A stretch of 6,963 bases of DNA from JAXFQS01 sp051892815 (GTDB taxonomy: Bacteria > Verrucomicrobiota > Kiritimatiellia > RFP12 > DVOR01): contig JBJFGP010000001.1 in assembly GCA_051892815.1 (NCBI GenBank), positions 1 to 6,963 on the forward strand, in the 5' to 3' direction. Below are positions 1-6,963 of the stretch, one piece after another. The notes below the pieces were generated by a model. That model had not been told where the DNA came from. It saw nothing but the letters and a program-made list of their open reading frames with translations, and ran no database searches. Within the stretch, counting starts at the first letter, position 1. Each line of letters opens with the position of its first letter. Both the position numbers and the translations under genes were made by a program.

Positions 1-1163
1 AGGACAATGTTGAATAGATCCGCAAACCCCCAAAACGCCATCAGCCGCAGCAACGGCTCCCCCGTCCCCAACAGTTCCCCAATCGAATACTCCGCCTGAT
101 TAGCCCCAAAAAGCGCCAGATACCAATCCGGCACAACCAGAAACGAGCCCCCAATCACCCCCATATACCCAACCCCGACCGCCATCGAAGACCACCCCGC
201 ACGTTCCGCCAAACCACTCTCCCGCGCCCCCTGGTACCGCCCCACCAGAATCGACGCAGCCACCCCAAGCCCATACAGCGGTGCAAACGCCAGATGGTTG
301 ATCGAGAAGCAAATGTTTCCCGCCGCAAGCTCCAACGACCCCAAACGCCCCAACATCATCACAAACATCGTAAACGCCGAAACCTCAATCAGCTGGTGCC
401 CCGCCGCCGGCAGACCAAACCGGCAAATCCTCCCGCAGAGTGCCCTGTCCGGCCTCCAGAAACCCCTAGGTCTCGGCCCCTTCGCAAGTTCCCGCAGGAA
501 GCAGAGAAGCAAAATCACCCCCGGAATGAATACCCCCAAAACCGTCGCCGCCCCGGCACCCAATATCCCCATTCGCGGCAACCCCCAGTTCCCGAAAATA
601 AGCAGCCAATCCGCCCCAATGTTGAAAACCGCGCCCACCAAGTTGACATACATCGTCAGCCGCGCCTTGCCGACACCGCAGAAATATCCCGAGAGCAATG
701 CGTTCACGCAGAGGAATACTCCGCCGACCATCAGAACGGAGAAATAGAGCTCTTCCGAAGCCACCACATCCACCGGATGGCCGTTCGAACGAATCAGCCA
801 GATACCCGCCGGAATCAGCAGCAGCATCAGCGGAAAGGCCGCCAGGGTCAGCCAGAAACCCTGGAAAACCGTGCGTACGATTTGGTCCTGCCGCTTGGCT
901 CCGTAGTACTGCGCGACAAAGGTTCCCGTGTAGGCAATCACGGCCTGGAACCCGCAGCAGAGGGTGAAGGAGAGCACCCCCGCCGGCAGCGCCGCCTGGA
1001 TCGAGATGCTGTCAAACCGCGCGAGAAATACGCGGTCGCAGAACATCATGATGGCATTGGCTCCGGAACTGACAATCAAGGGTAGCGCGACCGGAAGGAC
1101 TTCCCGCACGCCGCCCGGATTGCGCCATAGGATACGGAGGCAGTCTCGGGTACGAATGGGCAT
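1..1163 (-). CDS. MATE-family multidrug/metabolite efflux transporter (3' end beyond the window)
   Basis: Translating the minus strand from the ATG at 1163 gives 387 open codons that reach the left edge without a stop. The product is a very hydrophobic inner-membrane protein. Typical MATE proteins have about 440-460 residues and 12 helices, so most of the protein is here. Family features seen: first helix LPLIVSSGANAIMMFCDRVFLARF (about 27-50, quoted in part: FCDRVFLARF), the loop FVAQYYGAKRQDQI at 82-95, CGVGKARLTMYVNL at 162-175, and the second-half repeat beginning FGLPAAGHQLIEV at 249-261 with GLGVAASILVGRYQGA at 298-313. MATE proteins export cationic or other compounds using a Na+ or H+ gradient; the substrate cannot be told. 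The start is 16 bases after the pcnB stop. It has no good Shine-Dalgarno (a GGAG lies 19 bases upstream), so translation coupled to pcnB is likely. Codons late in the gene strongly favour G at third positions, unlike pcnB. Confidence 0.9.
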   Translation of the reverse strand, partial: MPIRTRDCLRILWRNPGGVREVLPVALPLIVSSGANAIMMFCDRVFLARFDSISIQAALPAGVLSFTLCCGFQAVIAYTGTFVAQYYGAKRQDQIVRTVFQGFWLTLAAFPLMLLLIPAGIWLIRSNGHPVDVVASEELYFSVLMVGGVFLCVNALLSGYFCGVGKARLTMYVNLVGAVFNIGADWLLIFGNWGLPRMGILGAGAATVLGVFIPGVILLLCFLRELAKGPRPRGFWRPDRALCGRICRFGLPAAGHQLIEVSAFTMFVMMLGRLGSLELAAGNICFSINHLAFAPLYGLGVAASILVGRYQGARESGLAERAGWSSMAVGVGYMGVIGGSFLVVPDWYLALFGANQAEYSIGELLGTGEPLLRLMAFWGFADLFNIV

Positions 1164-1179
1164 GGGTCGTAGGCAGGAA

Positions 1180-2523
1180 TCACTCCAATTCCTGCGTATC
1201 CACCGGGGCGTCTGGTTGGCGTTTGGGGCGGCGTCTGCGCCTGCGGGAACGGCGCGGCGGGCGTTCGGGAGCGGGGGCGGCGCCAAGGTTGTCTTCCGGA
1301 ACGGTCCCGGGTATCAGCCGCTTCCAGGCGTTGGCATCTTCGAGGGTGGGAGTTTCGGGGAGTTGGGCGAGGGCTTCGGCCAGGTCGCAGAGGACGGGGA
1401 GCCTTGGATTGCGGAGGAGTCGTTGGGTAAATGAGTCGTCCGGATTGGGCTTTCGGGTGAGGCGTCCTAGCTGATCGATGAGCAGGGCGGCGTTCATCCA
1501 GGCGCTCTTGGGCATGTTGTAGAGGCGGGCGCTGACTTCAAGGGCCTGGAAGGCGCATTGGCGGTGATTGGGGCGTTTGGATGGCTGTGCGGCGGTGGCG
1601 CGGGCAAGCAGGTCGAGGTAGAGGGGGTAGTAGAGAATGGCGAGGCGGAGGGCGTTCGAGATGGGGCGGCCGTCTGTCGCGATGCGGTCCAGACCCTGTA
1701 GTGCAATCCAGAGAGGGGAACGGTCGGCGCCGGAGCGTTTGAGGTAGTCGCTGATCTGGGGTAGCAGGTCGGGGAGAAGTCCGGTCTTGTACAGGATGCG
1801 GAAGCATCGTTCGGTTTTGCCGTCTACGAAGAGGCGGAAGATTTCTTCGCAGAGCCTGGGCACGGAGGCTTTGCGGATTTCGCTATGGTATTTGGCGATG
1901 GCACGCAAGTCGCCGGGGTCGATCTCGAAGTCGAGTTTGGCGGCGAAGCGGACGGCGCGCATCATTCGGACTGGGTCTTCGCGGAAGCGTATGGCGGGGT
2001 CTCCGATGCTGCGCACAAGGCGGCGTTCGAGGTCTTTGAGCCCGCCGACGTAGTCGATGACGCGAAAGGTGGCGATGTCGTAGAAGAGGCCGTTGATGGT
2101 GAAGTCGCGGCGATAGGCGTCGTCTTCCGGTGAGCCGAAGGTGTTGTCGTCGGTCTGATAGAGTCCGTGTTCGTCGCTGACAGGGTCGTGGTCGGGCTGT
2201 TTGCGGAAGGTGGCGGTCTCGATGGTTTTGTCGCCGACGATGACATGGGCGAGGCGGAAGCGGCGTCCGACGAGGAAGCAGCGGCGGAAGAGGCGCCGGA
2301 TTTCGTTCGGGCTCGCGTCGGTGCCGACATCGAAGTCTTTGGGTCTGCGGCCGAGCAGGAGGTCGCGCACGCCGCCTCCGACAAGGTAGGCGAGGTTCCC
2401 GGAGTCGTGCAGGCGGTAGAGGACTTTCAGCGCTTCGGGGGCGATGTCTTTTCGGGAGATGTTGTGTTCTTTGCGCTCTTTGACGATGGGGCGCGGGCGG
2501 CGTTTGAGGAGAAAGGAAAACAT
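1180..2523 (-). CDS. pcnB: Poly(A) polymerase I (polynucleotide adenylyltransferase), PcnB type
   Basis: The product (447 residues from the ATG at 2523) adds 3' poly(A) tails to RNA, which in E. coli promotes decay of mRNA fragments and regulatory RNAs. It is a class II nucleotidyltransferase. Seen in order: HNISRKDIAPEALKVLYRL (20-38), GGGVRD (49-54), the metal-binding KDFDV with Asp63 and Asp65, LVGRRFRLAHV (84-94), a probable third carboxylate Glu102 in IETATFR, RRDFTIN (138-144) and REDPVRMMRA (181-190). It ends in a basic tail (Arg-rich 424-435) like that of E. coli PcnB (465 residues). The G-RR-F-L-H pattern at 84-94 and this tail favour poly(A) polymerase over the related CCA-adding enzyme. 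The start is uncertain: ATG 2559 (459 residues) has a GGAG 12 bases upstream but lies inside a good -10 box, while ATG 2523 lies just after the predicted transcript start but has no Shine-Dalgarno. Open frame further upstream (to 2985) has no family similarity and overlaps fabZ. Confidence 0.94.
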   Translation of the reverse strand: MFSFLLKRRPRPIVKERKEHNISRKDIAPEALKVLYRLHDSGNLAYLVGGGVRDLLLGRRPKDFDVGTDASPNEIRRLFRRCFLVGRRFRLAHVIVGDKTIETATFRKQPDHDPVSDEHGLYQTDDNTFGSPEDDAYRRDFTINGLFYDIATFRVIDYVGGLKDLERRLVRSIGDPAIRFREDPVRMMRAVRFAAKLDFEIDPGDLRAIAKYHSEIRKASVPRLCEEIFRLFVDGKTERCFRILYKTGLLPDLLPQISDYLKRSGADRSPLWIALQGLDRIATDGRPISNALRLAILYYPLYLDLLARATAAQPSKRPNHRQCAFQALEVSARLYNMPKSAWMNAALLIDQLGRLTRKPNPDDSFTQRLLRNPRLPVLCDLAEALAQLPETPTLEDANAWKRLIPGTVPEDNLGAAPAPERPPRRSRRRRRRPKRQPDAPVDTQELE

Positions 2524-2557
2524 AAGGCTTGCAGGGTGGTCGAAAACCAGTCCGACC

Positions 2558-2586
2558 ATCTTACCAACTGTCTCCGCCAAAGTCAA
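2558..2586 (-). promoter_or_regulatory. Candidate sigma70-type promoter for pcnB and the MATE gene
   Basis: On the minus strand, TTGACT (2586-2581, 5 of 6 to consensus) is followed by exactly 17 bases and TAAGAT (2563-2558, 4 of 6). Transcription would start near 2551, giving a leader of about 28 bases to the ATG at 2523. The position, straight before pcnB and after the hairpin that ends the fab operon, fits a new transcription unit. The -10 overlaps the alternative ATG at 2559, so if the promoter is used, the shorter PcnB start is the one translated from it. Confidence 0.5.
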
Positions 2587-2755
2587 ACCCCAAAGCGACC
2601 GCCCCCAATTCCGCGGCCCCCTGTCGGCGATGGGTTGGTACCTTTCCCTGGCGCAGGTGCGTACCTGTCGCCCCCAATCCTGCCTATCCGCCGCCCCAAA
2701 AGGTTGGCAGGAAACGCTCCCGACGGTACCTACCAGTCGGCGGGCGGATGCGCAA
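2587..2755. other. Gene-free spacer with short inverted repeats
   Basis: No plausible gene is seen between the fabZ terminator and the pcnB promoter. The spacer does hold structure. A hairpin at 2650-2672 has a GGCG-CAGGT / ACCTG-(T)-CGCC stem of nine pairs with one bulge and a 4-base GCGT loop. A weaker one at 2720-2740 has a CCGAC / GTCGG stem with an 11-base loop. The motif GGTAC recurs, twice as the palindrome GGTACC. The plus strand is C-rich here (28 C to 12 G in 2641-2700). Whether this is untranslated RNA, a small RNA or an inert spacer cannot be decided from the sequence. Confidence 0.45.
2600..2678. repeat. Pair of 10-bp direct repeats (CGCCCCCAAT)
   Basis: CGCCCCCAAT occurs at 2600-2609 and again at 2669-2678, 69 bases apart, in the spacer before pcnB. 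Each copy is followed by a pyrimidine-rich stretch. In this C-rich context two copies of ten bases are suggestive but could be chance. Confidence 0.3.
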
Positions 2756-2782
2756 ACGGCCGCCCCGTTCCGGGACGGCCGT
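2756..2782 (-). terminator. Hairpin terminator of the fabH-fabF-fabZ operon
   Basis: The 27-base inverted repeat has arms ACGGCCG and CGGCCGT, one C/A mismatch, then CCCG / CGGG around a TTC loop: 11 pairs, almost all G-C. It begins 24 bases after the fabZ stop in the direction of transcription. On the minus strand it is followed by only TTTGC, a poor U-tract, so termination may be partial or helped by Rho. The hairpin itself is strong and well placed. Confidence 0.55.
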
Positions 2783-2806
2783 CTGACGCCTTGATGGACT
2801 GCAGGC

Positions 2807-3283
2807 CTAGTGCAACTTGATGTCGGAAGACTCCAGCAACATGCAACACCACTCCCCTTCCGCCGCCAGCTCGTCGCCCACAAAGGCTTTGCCGCTTTGG
2901 CGCACCAGCTTGTCACCCGCCCGGAGCGTCGTAATCTCCATGCGAATCTTCTCGTTGGGGCGGATTGGCCGGCGGAACTTGACATTGTTGATGGTCGCCA
3001 GCAGGAAGATCAGCCCCTGCTCGTAGACCCCCGCCGCCACCAGTCCGCACCCGCCGGCCTGCGCCATCGTCTCCACCACCAGCACCCCCGGCAAGACCGG
3101 ATAGGCCGGGAAATGACCCTTGAAAAACTCCGCATTCTCCAGCGTGAAAGTCCGCTCGCAGACGCAATGCGTCTCGTCGCAGGATACCACGCGGTCGACG
3201 AAGCAGAAAGGATGGCGATGCGGAATCAGGTCGCCGATTTCAAAGTTCGTCAGCGGCTTGTAGGGCGGTTTGCACTTGGACAT
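2807..3283 (-). CDS. fabZ: 3-hydroxyacyl-[acyl-carrier-protein] dehydratase (FabZ)
   Basis: FabZ removes water from 3-hydroxyacyl-ACP to give trans-2-enoyl-ACP in the elongation cycle of type II fatty acid synthesis in the cytoplasm. The 158-residue product has the size and hot-dog-fold motifs of the family: IPHRHPFCFVDRV (20-32), FFKGHFPAYPVLPGVLVVE (53-71) and ETMAQAGG (71-78). The catalytic pair is visible as His57 in GHFP and Glu71 in VVETMAQ. The later NNVKFRRPIRPNEKI strand is also typical. The ATG at 3283 was chosen because GGAAGG lies 8 bases before it and family similarity starts within its first 15 residues; the open frame back to 3511 overlaps fabF. It follows fabF by 16 bases and is the last gene of the operon. 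FabA is less likely, as the PHR-PF-VDR pattern and short length are those of FabZ. Confidence 0.95.
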   Translation of the reverse strand: MSKCKPPYKPLTNFEIGDLIPHRHPFCFVDRVVSCDETHCVCERTFTLENAEFFKGHFPAYPVLPGVLVVETMAQAGGCGLVAAGVYEQGLIFLLATINNVKFRRPIRPNEKIRMEITTLRAGDKLVRQSGKAFVGDELAAEGEWCCMLLESSDIKLH

Positions 3284-3291
3284 GGCCGACC

Positions 3292-3297
3292 CCTTCC
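3292..3297 (-). promoter_or_regulatory. Ribosome binding site of fabZ
   Basis: GGAAGG sits 8 bases before the ATG at 3283, between the fabF stop and fabZ. It fixes the start over upstream ATG codons in the same frame that fall inside fabF. Confidence 0.7.
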
Positions 3298-3299
3298 GT

Positions 3300-4544
3300 T
3301 TACGCGTACTTCCGGAAAACCAGCACGCCATTGTGCCCGCCGAACCCGAGCGAAGTCGAGATCGCCGCGCGCACCGTCCCCCGCTGCACCTGGTTCGGAA
3401 CAATGTCCAAATCGCATTCCGGATCCGGCGTGTGGTAGTTGATTGTCGGCGGGAAAACATCGTTCTGAACCGCCAGCGTGCAGATAACCGACTCGATTGC
3501 CCCCGCCGCACCCAGCAGATGCCCCGTCATCGACTTCGTGGACGACATCTTGAGTTTCCGCGCGTGCTCCCCGAAGACAGCCTTGACCGCCTTCGTCTCC
3601 ATCGGATCGTTCAGCCCCGTGGAAGTCCCGTGCGCATTGACATAGTCGATACCATCCGGCGAGATGCCCGCATCCGCGAGCGCCGCCTTGATAGCCACAA
3701 TTGCCCCTTTAGCCTCCGGATGAGGCGCAACCAAATGGTACGCGTCCCCCGAAGCGCCATAACCCGCCAACTCCGCGTAGACCTTCGCCCCGCGCGCCTT
3801 CGCGTGCTCCTCCGACTCCAGAATCACCACACCCGCGCCTTCGCCCATAATGAACCCGTCGCGCTCCTTGTCGAACGGCCGGCACGCCTTCTTCGGGTCA
3901 GGATTCGGCGAAAGCGCATGCATCGCCTGGAAGCCGCCCACGCAATACTCCGTGATCGTCGACTCCGTACCGCCCGCGACCACAATGTCCGCACGACCGG
4001 AGCGAATCAAATCAAGCCCCATCCCAATCGCGTCCGTACCCGACGAGCACGCCGTCACCACCGTCAGCACCGGGCCCTGGGCATTCACCGCGATCGACAC
4101 ATTGCCGGCACCCTCGTTCGCGATAATCTGGGGAACCGTCATCGGGGAAAGCCGCGAAGGGCCCCGCTCCAGCAAAGTTTTGTGGGCCTCGTCGTCCAAC
4201 TCCTTGCCCCCAATGCCGTTGCCCAGCGTCACCGCGGTGCGCGTTGGATCGCGTCCCTCCAGTTGGTCGAGACCGGCGTCCTTCCAGGCTTGCTTGGCGG
4301 CGGCGACTGCGTATTGGGCGAAGAGGGCCATGCGCCTGGCTTCCTTGCGGTCGATGCCGGCGGCGGCAGGGTCGAATCCGCGCACTTCGGCGGCAATCTT
4401 GACATTCAGGCGTTCGGGGTTGAACTTGGTGATGAGGTCGATTCCGCACACTCCGTCCTGGATGTTCTGCCAGAACTCTGGCACGGTGTTGCCCAGCGGC
4501 GTGATGGCCCCAAGTCCGGTAATGACAACGCGTGTTTTGCTCAT
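3300..4544 (-). CDS. fabF: 3-oxoacyl-[acyl-carrier-protein] synthase II (KAS II, FabF)
   Basis: FabF condenses malonyl-ACP with a growing acyl-ACP, extending the chain by two carbons with loss of CO2. The product has 414 residues (E. coli FabF has 413) and is complete. The N-terminus RVVITGLGAITPLGN (5-19) is classic. The Cys-His-His triad is seen as Cys166 in TACSSGTDA, His305 in NAHGTSTGLND and His342 in MTGHLLGAAGA, with Lys337 in STKSMTGH. The gatekeeper Phe401 is in SLGFGGHN near the C-terminus. There is no sign of a KAS-beta chain-length-factor substitution, so an active condensing enzyme is expected. It lies 26 bases after fabH and 16 before fabZ. Third-position use changes within the gene: the first third favours C, the rest is mixed to G-rich, and the plus-strand skew flips near 4255. 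Confidence 0.97.
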   Translation of the reverse strand: MSKTRVVITGLGAITPLGNTVPEFWQNIQDGVCGIDLITKFNPERLNVKIAAEVRGFDPAAAGIDRKEARRMALFAQYAVAAAKQAWKDAGLDQLEGRDPTRTAVTLGNGIGGKELDDEAHKTLLERGPSRLSPMTVPQIIANEGAGNVSIAVNAQGPVLTVVTACSSGTDAIGMGLDLIRSGRADIVVAGGTESTITEYCVGGFQAMHALSPNPDPKKACRPFDKERDGFIMGEGAGVVILESEEHAKARGAKVYAELAGYGASGDAYHLVAPHPEAKGAIVAIKAALADAGISPDGIDYVNAHGTSTGLNDPMETKAVKAVFGEHARKLKMSSTKSMTGHLLGAAGAIESVICTLAVQNDVFPPTINYHTPDPECDLDIVPNQVQRGTVRAAISTSLGFGGHNGVLVFRKYA

Positions 4545-4552
4545 GGTGTTTT

Positions 4553-4558
4553 CTCCTC
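4553..4558 (-). promoter_or_regulatory. Ribosome binding site of fabF
   Basis: A strong GAGGAG lies 8 bases before the ATG at 4544. It settles the start against the in-frame ATG at 4586, which lies inside the end of fabH and would add 14 residues unlike any FabF N-terminus. Confidence 0.8.
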
Positions 4559-4570
4559 GGTAAGTGATGT

Positions 4571-5545
4571 TTACGCCGGATTCCATTCGACGACGGTTCC
4601 GCCGGCTACGAGTCCTGCGCCGAAGGCGGCGAGCAGGAGTCGGTCGCCTTGGTGCAGCAGGCCTTGGTCGGCGAGTTGGTCAAGTGCGATGGGAATGGAG
4701 GCGGAAGAGGTGTTGGCGGTCTCGGCAATGTTGACGAAGAAGCGCTGGATGGGGATGCCGAGGCGTCGTGCGGCGGCGTCGATGATGCGGGTATTGGCCT
4801 GATGGGGGATGATTCGGGCGATGTCGGCGAGGGTGAGGGTGTTGATTTTGAGGGTGCGCTCGATCATCTCTTCGAGGACTTTGACGGCGAAGTTGAAGAC
4901 GGCGCGGCCGTTCATTTTGAGTTTGGAGAGGGGCTGGAGCTGGCCGTCGACGAGCCTGGTGCCGCCTTCGTGGGTAATGGCGGTATGGCCTGAGCCGTCG
5001 GCTTTGAAGACGGTCTTGAGGAGCCCGCCGGGGCGGTCGGAGGGTGTGAGCACGACGGCTCCGGCGCCGTCTCCGAAGAGGGGGCTGGTGTTGCGGTCGT
5101 TCCAGTCGAGGATGCGGCTCATGGCTTCGGAGCAGACGACGAGGACGGGGCGGGCATCGTTGGCGAGCAGGCCGCGTGCGATGTCGAGTGCGGTGACGAA
5201 GCCGGTGCATCCGGCGGAGATGTCGAAGGGCATTGCCTGGGCGGCGCCGAGTTCGTTCTGGACGATGCAGGCGGTGGCGGGGAAGGAGACGTAGTCTGGC
5301 GTGGAGGTGGCCATGACGATGTAGCCCAAATCTTCGGGGCGTACGGACGCCTTGGCGAGGGCGCGGCGGGCGGCTTCGACGGCCATGGAGGAGCAGGTTT
5401 CGCCGTCGGCCATAATATGGCGGGAGTGAATGCCGGTGTGGGAGACGATCCAGTCGTCGGAGGTCTCGATTCGGCCTGCGAGTTCGGCATTGGTCATCAC
5501 GCGCTCCGGCAGGTAGGAGCCTGTGCCCGCAATGTGCACGTTCAT
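4571..5545 (-). CDS. fabH: 3-oxoacyl-[acyl-carrier-protein] synthase III (KAS III, FabH)
   Basis: FabH starts fatty acid synthesis by condensing an acyl-CoA, usually acetyl-CoA, with malonyl-ACP. The 324-residue product matches the family's length. Visible motifs: AGTGSYLPERVMTNAEL (6-22), TSDDWIVSHTGI (28-39), the nucleophile Cys113 in SAGCTGF, FGDGAGAVVL (157-166), His248 in IPHQANTRII (245-255) and Asn278 in ANTSSASIP, completing the Cys-His-Asn triad. Trp32 and Arg151, which hold CoA in the E. coli enzyme, are kept, but position 36, Arg in E. coli, is His (codon CAC at 5440-5438). This may alter primer CoA binding. Near the C-terminus GAGLVAGG replaces the common GAGFTWG. The ATG at 5545 is supported by GAAGGG 8 bases upstream and by the promoter just before it; the frame extends to 5629 without family similarity. 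First gene of the fabH-fabF-fabZ operon. Confidence 0.96.
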   Translation of the reverse strand: MNVHIAGTGSYLPERVMTNAELAGRIETSDDWIVSHTGIHSRHIMADGETCSSMAVEAARRALAKASVRPEDLGYIVMATSTPDYVSFPATACIVQNELGAAQAMPFDISAGCTGFVTALDIARGLLANDARPVLVVCSEAMSRILDWNDRNTSPLFGDGAGAVVLTPSDRPGGLLKTVFKADGSGHTAITHEGGTRLVDGQLQPLSKLKMNGRAVFNFAVKVLEEMIERTLKINTLTLADIARIIPHQANTRIIDAAARRLGIPIQRFFVNIAETANTSSASIPIALDQLADQGLLHQGDRLLLAAFGAGLVAGGTVVEWNPA

Positions 5546-5553
5546 GGGAGTGT

Positions 5554-5559
5554 CCCTTC
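5554..5559 (-). promoter_or_regulatory. Ribosome binding site of fabH
   Basis: GAAGGG lies 8 bases before the ATG at 5545, the same spacing as in fabF and fabZ. It lies downstream of the candidate transcript start near 5569, so longer FabH starts upstream are unlikely. Confidence 0.7.
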
Positions 5560-5563
5560 GGGT

Positions 5564-5584
5564 TGCTAAAGCACTACTATAGCA
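5564..5584 (-). promoter_or_regulatory. Extended -10 promoter of the fab operon inside a 21-bp imperfect palindrome
   Basis: On the minus strand TG-C-TATAGT (box at 5581-5576, 5 of 6 to TATAAT) forms an extended -10 element; the best -35 candidate, TTCCAC at 5605-5600 with an 18-base spacer, is weak, as is common for extended -10 promoters. Transcription would start near 5569, 24 bases before the fabH ATG. The element is embedded in a 21-bp near-palindrome whose ends are TGCTA and TAGCA, with 8 of 10 positions symmetrical about base 5574. A repressor bound there would cover the -10 and the start site. It does not obviously match the FabR, FapR or FabT sites I know, so any regulator is unidentified. 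Confidence 0.45.
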
Positions 5585-5625
5585 CATCGGGCGGGGCGTG
5601 TGGAAGCGAAAAGCGGCGGGACGGG

Positions 5626-6731
<1,106 letters not shown>

Positions 6732-6735
<4 letters not shown>

Positions 6736-6963
6736 CGAGGGCACCGGCGGAGGTCGGCGGCGCGCTGGTCAAGGCCGGCCTTGACGGTTTGGGCCAGGTC
6801 GAGCAGCGTCTTGCCGCCGAAGGGAATGTCGGACGCGACCGCCGCCAAGGGACGCTCGGAACCGTGGGTGCCGCGAATGCTTTCGGCGCGGCGGTCGAAG
6901 AAAAAGAGTTCGGTCGGATCGTAGCCGGGTTTATTGTGGATGTCTATGTGCTTGGCGTAGTCG
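6732..6963 (-). CDS. eboF: C-terminal end of an EboF-like alkaline phosphatase superfamily protein (nucleotide pyrophosphatase/phosphodiesterase family)
   Basis: The window holds only the last 76 codons plus one base; the gene continues past the right edge. The fragment contains HIDIHNKPGYDPTELFF (5-21) and IRGTHGSE (29-36). A D-I-H-x-K-P-G-Y-D-P-x-E-L-F segment followed by G-T/S-H-G is what I recall from the C-terminal part of AP-superfamily phosphodiesterases, which hydrolyse phosphate esters at a two-metal site; one or both histidines may be metal ligands. The stop TGA at 6734-6732 overlaps the start of the EboD gene (ATGA), so the two are surely co-transcribed. That partnership is the main reason for preferring EboF over a general nucleotide pyrophosphatase. 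The symbol is tentative because the catalytic N-terminal part is not visible. Confidence 0.65.

Noticed and set aside
294..1085. Plus-strand open frames opposite the MATE gene
   Set aside because: The minus strand reads as an uninterrupted MATE protein with family motifs throughout; the plus-strand products are Arg/Pro/Gln-rich and unrecognisable.
1..1163. Possible frameshifted or broken MATE gene, since no closed minus-strand frame is found there
   Set aside because: Direct translation is continuous for 387 codons to the window edge. The frame merely lacks its stop inside the window, so the gene is cut by the edge and shows no damage.
2167..2820. Plus-strand open frame running from inside pcnB across the spacer
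   Set aside because: Its first part is antisense to the conserved catalytic region of pcnB, and the rest is Pro-rich translation of the spacer. No ribosome binding site or motif supports it.
2524..2985. N-terminal extension of PcnB to an ATG at 2985
   Set aside because: The extra residues are unlike any PcnB, cross the terminator hairpin and overlap fabZ; the 601-residue length far exceeds the family norm.
3284..3511. N-terminal extension of FabZ to 3511
   Set aside because: It overlaps the conserved C-terminal part of fabF, and GGAAGG 8 bases before ATG 3283 explains the start.
3270..4802. Plus-strand open frame of 510 codons opposite fabF
   Set aside because: It lies antisense to the well-supported fabF and part of fabH. 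Its product is rich in Arg, His and Pro with no recognisable motif, as expected for an antisense frame in GC-rich coding DNA.

Overview
The window is a compact stretch of a GC-rich bacterial chromosome; 19 sampled 60-base lines hand-count to about 64% G+C. All six recognisable genes lie on the minus strand, so transcription runs from high to low coordinates. Spacing is tight (a 4-base overlap and gaps of 16 to 26 bases), with two larger gaps that hold candidate promoters. The gene set points to a Gram-negative bacterium: a type II fatty acid cassette, a PcnB-type poly(A) polymerase, a MATE exporter and Ebo proteins. The exact lineage cannot be read from the sequence. A PVC-group organism is a guess only.

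In transcription order there are three blocks. Block 1 (6963 to 5626) has the last 76 codons of an EboF-like alkaline-phosphatase-superfamily phosphodiesterase, overlapping by ATGA with an EboD-type dehydroquinate-synthase-like sugar phosphate cyclase. This looks like the end of an ebo cluster that continues beyond the right edge. Homologous clusters serve export of a scytonemin precursor in cyanobacteria and are also found in other bacteria and in some eustigmatophyte algal plastids.

Block 2 (about 5584 to 2756) is a three-gene operon, fabH-fabF-fabZ. It covers initiation, elongation-condensation and dehydration of type II fatty acid synthesis. It begins at an extended -10 promoter that lies inside a 21-bp imperfect palindrome (possible operator). 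Each gene has a Shine-Dalgarno sequence 8 bases before its ATG, and the unit ends at a 27-base hairpin. No acpP, fabD or fabG is adjacent.

Block 3 (about 2586 to 1) has a sigma70-like promoter followed by pcnB and, 16 bases on, a MATE-family exporter that runs off the left edge still open. The 250-base spacer before pcnB contains several short inverted repeats and one direct repeat but no gene.

The most unusual points are the ebo pair with its apparently permuted order (F before D) next to fatty acid genes, the palindrome over the fabH promoter, an Arg-to-His change at the CoA-binding position of FabH, and large same-strand blocks of opposite GC skew, one boundary falling inside fabF. Nothing here proves a wholly new system. 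The ebo end is the best lead, and the sequence beyond 6963 would decide it.
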